Of a stretch of 64,000 nucleotides of DNA, positions 1 through 8,816 are shown piece by piece. The notes under the pieces are model-generated. The model made no database searches, had not been told where the DNA came from, and was given only the letters and a program-made list of their open reading frames with translations. Made by a program: the position numbers and the translations under genes. The first letter of the stretch is position 1. Every line of letters begins with the position of its first letter. The stretch comes from Cohnella faecalis (GTDB lineage Bacteria > Bacillota > Bacilli > Paenibacillales > Paenibacillaceae), in the NCBI RefSeq assembly GCF_003570905.1, contig NZ_QXJM01000027.1, forward strand, positions 186,001 through 250,000, in the 5' to 3' direction.

Positions 1-189
1 TCGGCATTTTTCAGCAGCAGAAATGAAGAATCAAGTGTATCTGAAGATTTGTTCAATAGAGGAATTTGTTTGCCTAGTGATACGAAGATGACGCTTGAGG
101 ATATGCAAGTTGTTGTTGGAATAATTCGTAAGTTGTTTGGGAAAACAGAATTGCATAGGGAGAGTTTAGATGTACAGAAAGTACTTTAA
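1..189 (+). CDS. Sugar aminotransferase (DegT/DnrJ/EryC1 type), C-terminal end only
   Basis: The frame is open from base 1 to the TAA at 187-189 and gives 62 residues. The stretch LFNRGICLPSDTKMTLEDMQ matches the usual C-terminal end of PLP-dependent sugar aminotransferases of the PglE/DegT class, where a G-LCLPSG-like segment precedes the last helix. The start and the PLP lysine lie outside the window. Its end overlaps the following sugar transferase by 20 bases, so the two are translated together. An aminotransferase next to a PglC-like transferase is the arrangement seen for bacillosamine-like amino-sugar routes; the exact sugar is inference. Confidence 0.7.
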   Translation, partial: SAFFSSRNEESSVSEDLFNRGICLPSDTKMTLEDMQVVVGIIRKLFGKTELHRESLDVQKVL

Positions 190-790
190 GAGGGTAATAG
201 ATTTTGTTCTGTCTTTAATTGCAATAATAGTATTATCACCAGCAATGGTTACTATCGCTATTCTAGTTCGTACAAAAATAGGTTCTCCCATTTTGTTTCA
301 CCAAAAACGAGTTGGCAAAGATGAAAAGATATTTACAATGTATAAGTTCCGTTCAATGACAAATGAAAAAAACGAAAATGGTGAACTATTACCTGATAAT
401 ATACGATTAACTAGGCTAGGAAGAATTCTTCGTTCAACAAGTCTTGACGAACTTCCGGAGCTTATTAATATTTTGAAAGGCGATATGAGTATTGTAGGGC
501 CTCGACCATTGCTGGAAAGCTATTTACCTTATTATACAGAGGAAGAGCGCCTTAGACATAGTGTGCGGGGAGGATTAACTCCACCAGAAGTGCTTTATAA
601 TGATTTCACTCCTACTTGGGATAAGCAACTAGAGTACGAAGTTCATTACGCCAAAAATGTTTCTTTCTTACTCGATTTACAAGTTGTTTGTGCAACTATT
701 AAGGGGGTATTAGCGAGGAATAATAATGATTACGGAAGTTATATCCGTGAAGAAATTTGGGATATAAGAGAGAAAAGAAAGGATGTGTAG
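170..790 (+). CDS. Initiating sugar-phosphate transferase (PglC/bacterial sugar transferase family)
   Basis: This 206-residue protein is expected to transfer a sugar 1-phosphate onto undecaprenyl phosphate at the inner face of the membrane, the first step of repeat-unit assembly. It has one hydrophobic segment near residues 8-30, the FHQKRVGK and FRSMT motifs, and the family hallmark LDELPELINILKGDMSIVGP with its Asp-Glu pair, followed by GPRPLL. The length fits the small monotopic PglC-like class rather than the long WbaP class. The ATG lies inside the preceding aminotransferase gene. The next gene starts 4 bases after its stop. The substrate is not readable, but the linked aminotransferase suggests a diamino- or amino-deoxy-sugar. 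Confidence 0.88.
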   Translation: MYRKYFKRVIDFVLSLIAIIVLSPAMVTIAILVRTKIGSPILFHQKRVGKDEKIFTMYKFRSMTNEKNENGELLPDNIRLTRLGRILRSTSLDELPELINILKGDMSIVGPRPLLESYLPYYTEEERLRHSVRGGLTPPEVLYNDFTPTWDKQLEYEVHYAKNVSFLLDLQVVCATIKGVLARNNNDYGSYIREEIWDIREKRKDV

Positions 791-794
791 GCAA

Positions 795-1474
795 ATGAAA
801 AAAATTTTAATAATCGCTGCGCACCATGATGATGAAGTATATGGTATGGGGGCACGATTGCCAAGCTAGCGAGTGAAAATTATGAGATTCATACTTTGAT
901 TGTGACTGATGGCTGCACTTCGCAATATCGTGATGATCCAAGATTAGATGAAATTATCGTACAAAAACAAAAAGAAGCTATTACTGCAAACACGTTGTTA
1001 GGAGTCAAGCAAGTTCACTTTGGTAATTTGCCGGACATGAAGCTGGATACGCTTCCACACATTACCGTTAACGAAGTGATAGAAAAAGTGGTTCGTGAAA
1101 TAAAACCGGACATCGTTTATACCCATTTTTACGGTGATGTTAATTTGGATCATCAAATGGTGTACCGTTCTACACTAGTAGCTGTACGTCCATTGCCGAA
1201 CCAATGTGTAAAAGAATTATATTGTTATAGAGTAGCATCGTCTACGGAATGGTCGCCAATGCTATCACAGAATACATTTTTGCCTAACGTATTTTGCGAT
1301 ATTTCTCATTTCATTGACAGGAAAATAGATGCCATTAAAGCTTATCAAACTGAGCTTAGAGTATACCCGCACCCGCGTTCAAAAGAATATGTACAGGCTC
1401 AGGATTTAAGCGTGGGGTTGAAATATGGAATAGGTCCCGCTGAGGAGTTTATGCTGGTTAGAAAATTGTGTTAG
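795..1474 (+). pseudogene. PIG-L/LmbE family deacetylase, frameshifted near its start
   Basis: The ATG at 795 opens MKKILIIAAHHDDEVYGMG, the zinc-binding N-terminus of PIG-L/LmbE de-N-acetylases (AHxDDE motif), but this frame stops at a TAG after 'RLPS'. The rest of the protein continues from the other frame: the DGCTSQYRD segment and the later YTHFYGDVNLDHQ (HxDH motif) are intact. Adding one G to the G run at 848-852 joins the two frames into a 226-residue protein of normal length reading GMGGTIAKLASE, as in the family. The enzyme would remove an N-acetyl group from a sugar or nucleotide-sugar intermediate of the polysaccharide. A sequencing error is as likely as a real mutation. Confidence 0.8.
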
Positions 1475-1485
1475 GGGTTTAGCAT

Positions 1486-2475
1486 ATGGAGATTGGTGGA
1501 TTTAGGGAACTTGATTTAAGACAAGGATATGAATTTTACTCCGGAAATAATGTGGCAAGGTTAAACTCGGGACGTTATGGTATTTTTCACGCGTTACAGC
1601 TGTTAGGATGCTCAAAAATTTTGATGCCCTATTATCAATGTGACACAGTCAGGGATTATTTATTGTCCCAGAATATAGAGATCGAATACTACCATATAGA
1701 TTCTAATTTTTATCCAATTTTGAATTCTGTTATTGAAAAGGATAGAGCTTTATTAATTGTTAATTATTTCGGCATTATATCAGCGAATTATCTTTCTGAA
1801 GTAATAGAAAAGAATCCAAATGTAATAGTTGACAATACTCAAGCTTTTTTTAGTGCCCCTATTCCTGCATCTTATACTGTATATTCTCCAAGAAAATTTT
1901 TTGGCGTTCCTGACGGATGTTATGTTTACGGTGAAAATGCAACGCATCTACTAGAGAAGTATGAAGAGGATCTTTCCAGCCCAACAAGCTCTTTCTTATT
2001 ATCAAGAATAGAAACAGGGGGTAATGCAAATTATCAAAATTACTGCATAAATGAAGAGCGAATTTCAAGTTCAGGTTTACGTCGTATGTCAAAATTAACT
2101 CATGCATTACTTGATAACATTGATTATGAGTATTGTATGAATAAAAGAAGAGAAAATTTTAAGATTGCCTGTGATTTGTTTGATAGCATCAATTGTATAT
2201 CTATTGCCAATATTAACGTGAATGCCGATTTGTGTATCCCTATGGTCTACCCTCTTGTTATAGAGAATGAGGATTTGAGGAACAAGCTTGTAAGTAACCG
2301 GATTTATATTGGACATTGGTGGGAATATCTGATCAATGAATTGCCATTTAATAGTATCGAGGTCTATTACTCTAAATTTTTAATTCCAATACAAATTGAT
2401 CATAGATACGATAGAAAGCATATCCAATATGTCTACGAGTTAATAGCAAGGATAGTGGAGGAGGACCATACTTGA
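1486..2475 (+). CDS. DegT-like PLP-dependent aminotransferase-fold protein
   Basis: This 329-residue protein has a divergent DegT/aspartate-aminotransferase fold. LNSGRYGIFHAL (about residues 27-38) matches the entry of the cofactor pocket, VIVDNTQAFF (about 114-123) carries the conserved Asp, and SPRKFFGVPDG places the likely Schiff-base Lys at position 137. It is shorter than classic DegT enzymes (about 370 residues). Its stop overlaps the TTG start of the WbqC gene by 4 bases, so the pair is probably translationally coupled. The two may act on the same unusual sugar or amino-acid substituent. The substrate is unknown. Confidence 0.7.
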   Translation: MEIGGFRELDLRQGYEFYSGNNVARLNSGRYGIFHALQLLGCSKILMPYYQCDTVRDYLLSQNIEIEYYHIDSNFYPILNSVIEKDRALLIVNYFGIISANYLSEVIEKNPNVIVDNTQAFFSAPIPASYTVYSPRKFFGVPDGCYVYGENATHLLEKYEEDLSSPTSSFLLSRIETGGNANYQNYCINEERISSSGLRRMSKLTHALLDNIDYEYCMNKRRENFKIACDLFDSINCISIANINVNADLCIPMVYPLVIENEDLRNKLVSNRIYIGHWWEYLINELPFNSIEVYYSKFLIPIQIDHRYDRKHIQYVYELIARIVEEDHT

Positions 2476-3191
2476 AAGTTGCAATACATCAGCCAAACTA
2501 TTTTCCTTGGATAGGTTATCTGGATAAAATGGTAAAATGCGATCAATTTATTTTGCTCGATGATGTTCAACTTAGTGATAATGATTATATGCATAGAAAT
2601 CGCTTTCTTGATATTAACGGCAATGTTAAATATATGACGATTCCTTTTCAAAAAAAGGATTATATGAAGCAAAAATATAAAGATATCAAAATTAATAATA
2701 CGTTGGACTGGCAAAAGAAAAATGCAGCGTTTTTAGGCGGTAATTATAAAAATGCTCCTTATTTTAATGAAATCAATCAGTTATTGATGCCTCTTTTTAA
2801 CAAGCATTATAACTTATTGATAGACGCAATTTTAGATAGTATTGAGTTATTGAGAAGTGTGTTTGAAATAAACACACCAATGGTATTACAGAGCCAATTA
2901 GAATATAACCAAAATAGTAGAAAGAGCGATCTAGTAATTGCCCTTTGTAAAAGCTGCGATGCAGATACGTACTATTCTGGTCGAGGCGCTATTGAGTATA
3001 TGGATTCCGACCAGTTTGAGGAAAATGGGATTTCAATTGAATATCAGCAGGTCAATAAATTTGAATACTCTCAGATCAACTCTAAGGAATTTATCTTTGG
3101 AGTGTCTATATTGGATATGCTATTCAATTGTGGATTAGAAAAATCTAAACAGTTGTTTTGGGATAGTATAAAAGAAGGTGCACATATATAA
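2472..3191 (+). CDS. WbqC family protein
   Basis: This 239-residue protein opens with MKVAIHQPNYFPWIGYLDKM, the defining signature of the WbqC family, followed by the DDVQLS and HRNRF motifs. WbqC-like proteins occur in O-antigen and glycolipopeptide loci; their biochemical role is poorly established, though links to transfer of an amino acid or acyl group to a sugar have been suggested. The start is a TTG at 2472, four bases inside the previous gene and preceded by a GGAGGA ribosome site. The next gene begins directly after its stop. Confidence 0.85.
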   Translation: MKVAIHQPNYFPWIGYLDKMVKCDQFILLDDVQLSDNDYMHRNRFLDINGNVKYMTIPFQKKDYMKQKYKDIKINNTLDWQKKNAAFLGGNYKNAPYFNEINQLLMPLFNKHYNLLIDAILDSIELLRSVFEINTPMVLQSQLEYNQNSRKSDLVIALCKSCDADTYYSGRGAIEYMDSDQFEENGISIEYQQVNKFEYSQINSKEFIFGVSILDMLFNCGLEKSKQLFWDSIKEGAHI

Positions 3192-4292
3192 ATGAAAAAA
3201 GTACTTGTTTTGGCGAATCATGAATTTGCTTTATATAACTTCAGAAAAGAAGTTATTGAGAATATTGTTGCTAATCAATATGAAGTGTATCTTTCCTTGC
3301 CTTACGGGGAAAAAGTCGAATACTTTAAAGAAATGGGCTGCACATTCATTGATACTTTTATTGATAGACGAGGGGCAAATCCATTCGCGGATATGAAATT
3401 GCTTTTATCGTATTTACGAATAATGAAGCAAATCAGACCAGACATAGTATTAACATACACCTCTAAGCCTACAATATATGGTGGTATTATATGTAGTTTA
3501 TTAAAAATCCCTTACATTGTAAATAATTCGGGGCTTATAATTTTGCCGGAGAAGCTTTCAATTATAAAACCTATTATCTCTTTGTTATATAAGCTAGGAG
3601 TTAAAAGAAGTAATTGTATATTTTATCAAAATGAAGTAGAACAAAGCACTCTTAATAAAATATTAAATCGGAAGGACAGATACCGCCTAATACCGGGATC
3701 AGGAGTGAACTTGGTCGATCATAAACAATGCGATTATCCAAGTGAAGAAAATGGATTAGTTTTTAATTATGTTGCAAGGGTGATGAAGGGCAAAGGTATT
3801 GAGGAATATTTGGAATGTGCAAAAACAATCAAGGGTAAATATTCGAATGTTACCTTTAACATAATTGGTTTTTTTGATGATGAAAGCTATAAATCTATAG
3901 TTGAGGAATATCATAACCAAGGTATTGTTTGCTATCTAGGTGCCAAAAAAGATATACGGCCATATATCGAAAAGGCCCACGCTATTATTCATACAAGCTA
4001 TTCGGAGGGGATGTCTAATGTAATGCTTGAGCATTGTGCTATGTCTAGGCCCTGCATTGCCTCTAATATTCCTGGTTGCAAAGAAATTGTTGACGATGGA
4101 AAAAACGGTTATTTATTTGAAGTGAAAAATGTTGTTGAATTAACTCAAAAAGTAGAAAAATTTATTAAGTTAAGTCATAAAGAAAAAGAGAAAATGGCTA
4201 AAAGCGCAAGAGAAAAAGTAGAGAAAGAGTTTGATAGAAGAAATATTGTAAGCTCTTATATGGAAGAAATAAATAAAATTTGTGAAAAGTAA
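3192..4292 (+). CDS. Glycosyltransferase family 4 (GT-B fold)
   Basis: This 366-residue protein has the two Rossmann halves of a GT-B enzyme. The N-terminal acceptor half begins MKKVLVLANHEFALYNF, as in CapM/WbpY-like transferases, and includes a TYTSKPTIYGG segment. The donor half carries FNYVARVMKGKGIEEYLE and the Glu-x7-Glu donor-binding motif in SEGMSNVMLEHCAMSRP. It would add a sugar to the lipid-linked repeat unit on the cytoplasmic side. It follows WbqC without a gap. Donor and linkage cannot be predicted from sequence alone. Confidence 0.87.
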   Translation: MKKVLVLANHEFALYNFRKEVIENIVANQYEVYLSLPYGEKVEYFKEMGCTFIDTFIDRRGANPFADMKLLLSYLRIMKQIRPDIVLTYTSKPTIYGGIICSLLKIPYIVNNSGLIILPEKLSIIKPIISLLYKLGVKRSNCIFYQNEVEQSTLNKILNRKDRYRLIPGSGVNLVDHKQCDYPSEENGLVFNYVARVMKGKGIEEYLECAKTIKGKYSNVTFNIIGFFDDESYKSIVEEYHNQGIVCYLGAKKDIRPYIEKAHAIIHTSYSEGMSNVMLEHCAMSRPCIASNIPGCKEIVDDGKNGYLFEVKNVVELTQKVEKFIKLSHKEKEKMAKSAREKVEKEFDRRNIVSSYMEEINKICEK

Positions 4293-4337
4293 ATGGTTTA
4301 GTGAATTCAAAAAGGTTTTGATAAAGGAGCGGAGTAG

Positions 4338-4901
4338 TTGAAAAGATATATTCGGGCGATGATGTGTATAGTCACTTCGCTGATCAGATTTGGGATTATT
4401 AAAGTATTTAACTTTAAAAATTTCAATTTTGCATACTTGCAACTAATCTCTCCTCTTTGTCAGGTCGAAATGCAAAGGGATTCTAAACTAAGCTTGGGAA
4501 AAATGATTCGAGCAAGAAGCGGTTCAAAGATTAGAGTTAGAACGAACGGTGAAATCTTCATTGGAAATAATACTAGTTTTAATCATGGATGTATGCTTAC
4601 TTGCTACGACAAAATAAAAATTGGCAAAGATGTTCAATTCGGACCTAATGTATTAATTTTCGATCATGATCATGATTTTAAGACGCCATCGGGGCTAAAA
4701 AACTTATTATATGTAACTGCACCAGTTGAAATAGGAGATAATGTTTGGATTGGGGCAAATGTAGTCATTCTAATGGGAACTAAAATAGGGAATAATTGTG
4801 TTGTTGGAGCTGGTTCAATAATAAAGGGCAACTTCCCGGATAATACTGTTATTGTTCAGAAGAGAGAAACTACTGTTACCGAATATAATTTCAATTTGTA
4901 A
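4338..4901 (+). CDS. Hexapeptide-repeat acyltransferase (DapH/LacA/MaT-like)
   Basis: This 187-residue protein is a left-handed beta-helix acyltransferase. It shows successive isoleucine-patch hexapeptides (IFIGNNTSFNHG, IKIGKDVQFGPN) and then the catalytic-region motif FDHDHDF, with a His expected to act as base, followed by PVEIGDNVWIGANVVILMG. It probably O- or N-acetylates a sugar of the repeat unit. The start is a TTG with AAGGAG 8 bases upstream, which gives an N-terminus with a basic amphipathic stretch. It lies between a glycosyltransferase and a second acyltransferase. Confidence 0.82.
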   Translation: MKRYIRAMMCIVTSLIRFGIIKVFNFKNFNFAYLQLISPLCQVEMQRDSKLSLGKMIRARSGSKIRVRTNGEIFIGNNTSFNHGCMLTCYDKIKIGKDVQFGPNVLIFDHDHDFKTPSGLKNLLYVTAPVEIGDNVWIGANVVILMGTKIGNNCVVGAGSIIKGNFPDNTVIVQKRETTVTEYNFNL

Positions 4902-4932
4902 TTGATGCTCAGAAATAACAATAGGGGTTGAG

Positions 4933-5517
4933 ATGTTGAGAGGAAGAGATAAACTAAAAAAAATAGAACCATTAGTCAATATATTCATTTTAATAACCAA
5001 GATGCTTCCCATGATTATCCGCAAACAATTGTTCTTTTTCTCTAGAGGAATAACAGGTAATCTTGGACTATTAATTCGTTACATATTATTGAAAACTATT
5101 GCAAAAAGCTGCGGTAATAATGTTGCGTGTCACACTAATGTATATTTTTTTAATCCGGAAAATATAAGCATAGGGAATAATGTGAGTATTCATCCTATGT
5201 GTTACATAGATGCAAGCGGTGGAATTGAAATCGGCAGTGATGTTTCAATTGCCCATGGAAATACAATTATGTCTGCCACCCATGCATACGAGAATGTTTA
5301 TATTCCGATCGCAGATCAAGGTATTGTATTGAAAAAGGTAGTAATCAAAGATAACGTTTGGTTAGGCGCTAAGGCAACAATTGTATGTGGAGTTACCATT
5401 CACAGTGGAAGTATCGTTGGAGCAAATAGTGTGATAACGAAGGATACATTACCCAATTCAATTGTTGGCGGAGTTCCAGCAAAAGTTATTAAATACAGGG
5501 GAGGTGAGCCGTTATAA
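4933..5517 (+). CDS. Hexapeptide-repeat acyltransferase (WcaF/NodL-like)
   Basis: This 194-residue protein begins with a basic and hydrophobic segment (about residues 15-55) and continues with hexapeptide turns ISIGNNVSIHPMCYIDASGG and IEIGSDVSIAHG. MSATHAYEN supplies the expected catalytic His, and NVWLGAKATIVCGVTI and VGGVPAKVIKYR give the C-terminal family signature. It would acetylate a sugar hydroxyl or amine. The 3' end carries GGGGAGGTGAG, which is the ribosome site of the next gene; the next gene's likely start overlaps this stop codon. Confidence 0.84.
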   Translation: MLRGRDKLKKIEPLVNIFILITKMLPMIIRKQLFFFSRGITGNLGLLIRYILLKTIAKSCGNNVACHTNVYFFNPENISIGNNVSIHPMCYIDASGGIEIGSDVSIAHGNTIMSATHAYENVYIPIADQGIVLKKVVIKDNVWLGAKATIVCGVTIHSGSIVGANSVITKDTLPNSIVGGVPAKVIKYRGGEPL

Positions 5518-6674
5518 AAGCCTTATTTTTGCATGATAATTTGATGAATAAGCATAATAATTATTTCTATTCTAATGGGTTGCCTTCCAATGTATGGACT
5601 GAACGGTACCTGAAGGTCTTTGACCAGATGGTAGTTTGTACTCGTGTTGTCGAGGCAGTAGAGGATTGTTCGAAAACGTTAAAGCTCTCAAGCGCCGATA
5701 ATGTTGAGTTTGATCTTCTTTCTATAGGAGTAAACAATATAAGTTTTTTATCTAAAAGAAAATTTATTGAAAAACATATTGAGCAGGCTGTATTAAAATG
5801 TGGTTACGTGATCGCCAGACTGCCATCAATAATCGGTCAAATTGGATTGAAATATGCCAAGAAGCATAAGAAACCTTTCTTGATTGAACTTGTTGGGTGC
5901 CCATGGGATGCTTATTGGAATCATAGTTTAAAGGGGAAGGTTATTGCTCCGTTTATAACCTGGAGAACAAAGTCTGCTGTGAAAACCGCTCCCTATGTAG
6001 TATATGTGACGAACTCTTTTTTGCAAGGGCGTTATCCGACTAGCGGTAAAACAATCGGCTGCTCGAATGTTGCTTTGACTGAATTCGATGAGCATGTTCT
6101 TACAAAAAGAACGGACAAAATAAAAGGAATGAGCAATAGACCCATAATAATAGGTACAACGGCGAGCGTAAATGTTCGCTATAAAGGGCAGCAATATATA
6201 ATTGAAGCTATATCAATGCTCAATAAGCAGGGCTATAATTTTGAATACCATTTGGTCGGCGAAGGAGATAATTCTTATTTAAGGTCGGTAGCTGAAAAAT
6301 TTGGTGTTACTGATAAAGTAAAGTATTTGGGACCGATGCCTCATGCGCAAGTGTTTCAATATCTTGATAACATTGATATCTACGCACAGCCAAGCAGGCA
6401 AGAGGGATTACCTCGCGCATTAATTGAAGCAATGAGCAGAGGGGTGCCTTCGATTGGCTCGAATACCGCGGGAATACCTGAGTTATTAGAAAAGGAGTCC
6501 ATTTTTAAGAACGGTAACATAGGTGACATTTGCGGGATTTTAAAGAAGATGGATCAGAAGACAATGCTCATACAAGCAAAAATAAACTTTGAGAAATCAA
6601 AGGAATATGCAAAGTCGATATTAGACGAACGAAGAATTGAGTTCTTTAAAGAGTTTAGAGATGATGTTAAATAA
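5514..6674 (+). CDS. Glycosyltransferase family 4
   Basis: This protein of about 386 residues has a GT-B fold. The donor domain shows IIGTTASVNVRYKGQQYIIE, the nucleotide-sugar loop, and QPSRQEGLPRALIEAMSRGV with the Glu-x7-Glu motif, followed by NTAGIPELL. The start is unusual. The first ATG/GTG/TTG in frame is a TTG at 5529, 22 bases from the ribosome site GGAGGTG (5500-5506). An ATA at 5514 has ideal spacing, overlaps the previous TAA by 4 bases in the way an ATGA junction does, and gives an N-terminus (ATA-KALFLHDNLMNKH) typical of the family. ATA initiation or a G-to-A change is inferred. Confidence 0.82.
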   Translation: MKALFLHDNLMNKHNNYFYSNGLPSNVWTERYLKVFDQMVVCTRVVEAVEDCSKTLKLSSADNVEFDLLSIGVNNISFLSKRKFIEKHIEQAVLKCGYVIARLPSIIGQIGLKYAKKHKKPFLIELVGCPWDAYWNHSLKGKVIAPFITWRTKSAVKTAPYVVYVTNSFLQGRYPTSGKTIGCSNVALTEFDEHVLTKRTDKIKGMSNRPIIIGTTASVNVRYKGQQYIIEAISMLNKQGYNFEYHLVGEGDNSYLRSVAEKFGVTDKVKYLGPMPHAQVFQYLDNIDIYAQPSRQEGLPRALIEAMSRGVPSIGSNTAGIPELLEKESIFKNGNIGDICGILKKMDQKTMLIQAKINFEKSKEYAKSILDERRIEFFKEFRDDVK

Positions 6675-6700
6675 TTAAGATGAATTATAGGAGCAATTAA

Positions 6701-7807
6701 ATGATATATTTTGCCTACAGTATTGTAGTGATAATAAATAGTTTCTTAGCTTATAGCAGGAATCATTCCCGAATTATAGCGTTTATTACCGCTGTTTTTA
6801 TTTGGCTTCTTTTTTGGAGCAATACGTTGAATCCAGATCTGCAAGCCTATGTTAGAGATTATATCTATTTGCAAAATAATGTTCCGCTTGAAACCTATCA
6901 GACTGAACCAGGATTTATTATCTTAATGAAGTTGGGTATATCTTTAGGATTAAGCTACACTGCTTTTTTGTCACTGGTAACTGCAGTTTGTTATGCATTA
7001 ATATACAGAACAATAAAGAAGTATACGAATAATATGAGTTATGTATATTTGATGTATCTTCTTCATCCCGTATTTTTGGATATTGTTCAATTTAGAAACT
7101 TTATAATAATGTCTATATTGGTTTCTGCTATACCGTTACTAGTTGAGGATACTGGCAAAAGCAAGATAAAGTACCTGCTGCTTATATTAGTCGCTGCATC
7201 AATTCAAAACTTAGCGATTGTATATGCACCATTATTGTTAGTAAACAGGGCTAATAAGAATAAACTTGTAAAGTATATTGCGTGCTTCATAGTATTGTTC
7301 TCGATAGTATTGTTGTTTAATGGGAACAAAATTCCTTATATCGAGAATATTGTGCAAAATATTAACAACGATAGAATAGATCGTTACCTCTCTGGGGTAG
7401 GGCGTCTAGGATTTTTAATAGCATGGGGACTTCACATCATTTATTTCCTCTTAATTTATTGGAGCAAGAAAGTTATTGATCGGAACAAAACAAGTGATAA
7501 GAAAAATGATGAAATTATTGCTTTTGTAAATATTGTCTTTTGGATTAATGTGTTCGCCTTTGCTTTTTTTCCGTTATATATGATGGATATGGCATTTTAT
7601 AGAGTTATACGAAATCTTATACTAGTAAATGCCATTGTTTTTTCAATTGCCAGCAATTCTTTTGCTAGCGGAAACGTTAAAAAGTTAGTTTTTAATTTCA
7701 CCGTTCTGCTTGGTGCTTCGGCGTGGTTCTCTTATGATATTTTGGGCCCCCATTTTATAACGGTATTTAAACCAATATTTGAAAATAATATTTTCATTGG
7801 AGACTAG
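6701..7807 (+). CDS. EpsG-family polysaccharide polymerase (Wzy-like)
   Basis: This 368-residue integral membrane protein has about ten hydrophobic segments. It starts MIYFAYSIVVIINSFLAYSR, and shows LNPDLQAYVRDY and TEPGFIILMKLGISLGLSY, the pattern of EpsG/Wzy-type polymerases (Asp in the first loop, then an E-P-G-F/Y region). It would link flipped repeat units on the outer face of the membrane. It is the only polymerase candidate in the locus, and it lies between two glycosyltransferases. The following glycosyltransferase starts one base after its stop. Confidence 0.85.
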   Translation: MIYFAYSIVVIINSFLAYSRNHSRIIAFITAVFIWLLFWSNTLNPDLQAYVRDYIYLQNNVPLETYQTEPGFIILMKLGISLGLSYTAFLSLVTAVCYALIYRTIKKYTNNMSYVYLMYLLHPVFLDIVQFRNFIIMSILVSAIPLLVEDTGKSKIKYLLLILVAASIQNLAIVYAPLLLVNRANKNKLVKYIACFIVLFSIVLLFNGNKIPYIENIVQNINNDRIDRYLSGVGRLGFLIAWGLHIIYFLLIYWSKKVIDRNKTSDKKNDEIIAFVNIVFWINVFAFAFFPLYMMDMAFYRVIRNLILVNAIVFSIASNSFASGNVKKLVFNFTVLLGASAWFSYDILGPHFITVFKPIFENNIFIGD

Positions 7808-7808
7808 C

Positions 7809-8795
7809 ATGAAGATTTCGATTGCAATGACAACTTATAATGGGCAACGTTTTGTTGAAAAACAGCTGCAATCCTTCTTTAATCAGACAAGAAAACCGGA
7901 TGAGGTTATTATTTTTGACGATTGCTCAGTAGATAACACAATAAAAATTATTTCCGAATTCATTCATATTAATAAACTTGAAAACTGGAAATTGATTGTT
8001 AATGAGAGAAATGTAGGATGGCAAAAAAACTTTATGAATGCGGTTGAAGAAACATGTGGAGATATAGTATTTTTCTCCGACCAAGATGATATTTGGAATG
8101 AAGATAAAATAGAGATCATGGCAAGTGAAATGGAAAAAAACAATAATATTTTAGCTTTAAGCGGTTATCGAACTGTTATTGATGAACATGATGAACCTGC
8201 TACTGCTGCTTACCCATATCCTATAAGTACGAATAGTAAGCTCGTAACAAAGTTATCTTTTAACGAAAGAAGGGCCTTTTTAATCCAGTCGGGTTGTGTG
8301 ACTGCATTTCGACGAGCAATACTTCCTCATATGAAGGAACTTTGGGTTGAGAAGTTTTCACATGATATTTTAGTTTGGAGAATAGCGTGTATATTAGATG
8401 GTGCATTCAGTATAGATTATCCTGTTTTAAAGTATAGAGTGCACTCATCAAATAGCAGTGGGGTCTCAACGAGTAATTATATCGGACAAGGTACAGTTGA
8501 TAAGAGAATAGCTGGAATCAGAACAGAGTACAAATGGACAGAGTCGTTTTTGGTATATTTTAACGATTGCAATATGGAGAGTAAAGAAAATAAGTTAAGC
8601 ATTCTTCGAAATGGCCTCTCTTTTTTGAAGAAGAGAGAGAAGTTTCTAGAAAAACGAAACCTATTTACTTGGTTGAGTCTATTTAAAGAAATTAAATTTT
8701 ATCAGTCAAAAAGCAAATATTTTGGTGATCTAATGTATGCATATCACTTAAATAAAATTGGCGGAAACGTCTTCTGGAAATTTATCAAAAGATAA
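7809..8795 (+). CDS. Glycosyltransferase family 2 (GT-A fold)
   Basis: This 328-residue enzyme starts MKISIAMTTYNGQRFVEKQL, contains the nucleotide-binding DD pair in EVIIFDDCSVDNT, and has the metal-binding FFSDQDDIWN motif in place of DxD. These features match rhamnosyltransferase-like GT2 proteins of O-antigen loci. An upstream in-frame ATG at 7779 lies inside the polymerase gene; the start at 7809 fits the family N-terminus and lies one base after the preceding stop. A dTDP-deoxyhexose donor would fit the rmlA and rmlB genes downstream, but this is inference. Confidence 0.87.
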   Translation: MKISIAMTTYNGQRFVEKQLQSFFNQTRKPDEVIIFDDCSVDNTIKIISEFIHINKLENWKLIVNERNVGWQKNFMNAVEETCGDIVFFSDQDDIWNEDKIEIMASEMEKNNNILALSGYRTVIDEHDEPATAAYPYPISTNSKLVTKLSFNERRAFLIQSGCVTAFRRAILPHMKELWVEKFSHDILVWRIACILDGAFSIDYPVLKYRVHSSNSSGVSTSNYIGQGTVDKRIAGIRTEYKWTESFLVYFNDCNMESKENKLSILRNGLSFLKKREKFLEKRNLFTWLSLFKEIKFYQSKSKYFGDLMYAYHLNKIGGNVFWKFIKR

Positions 8796-8816
8796 TCGAT
8801 AAGTAGGGGATTCGTT

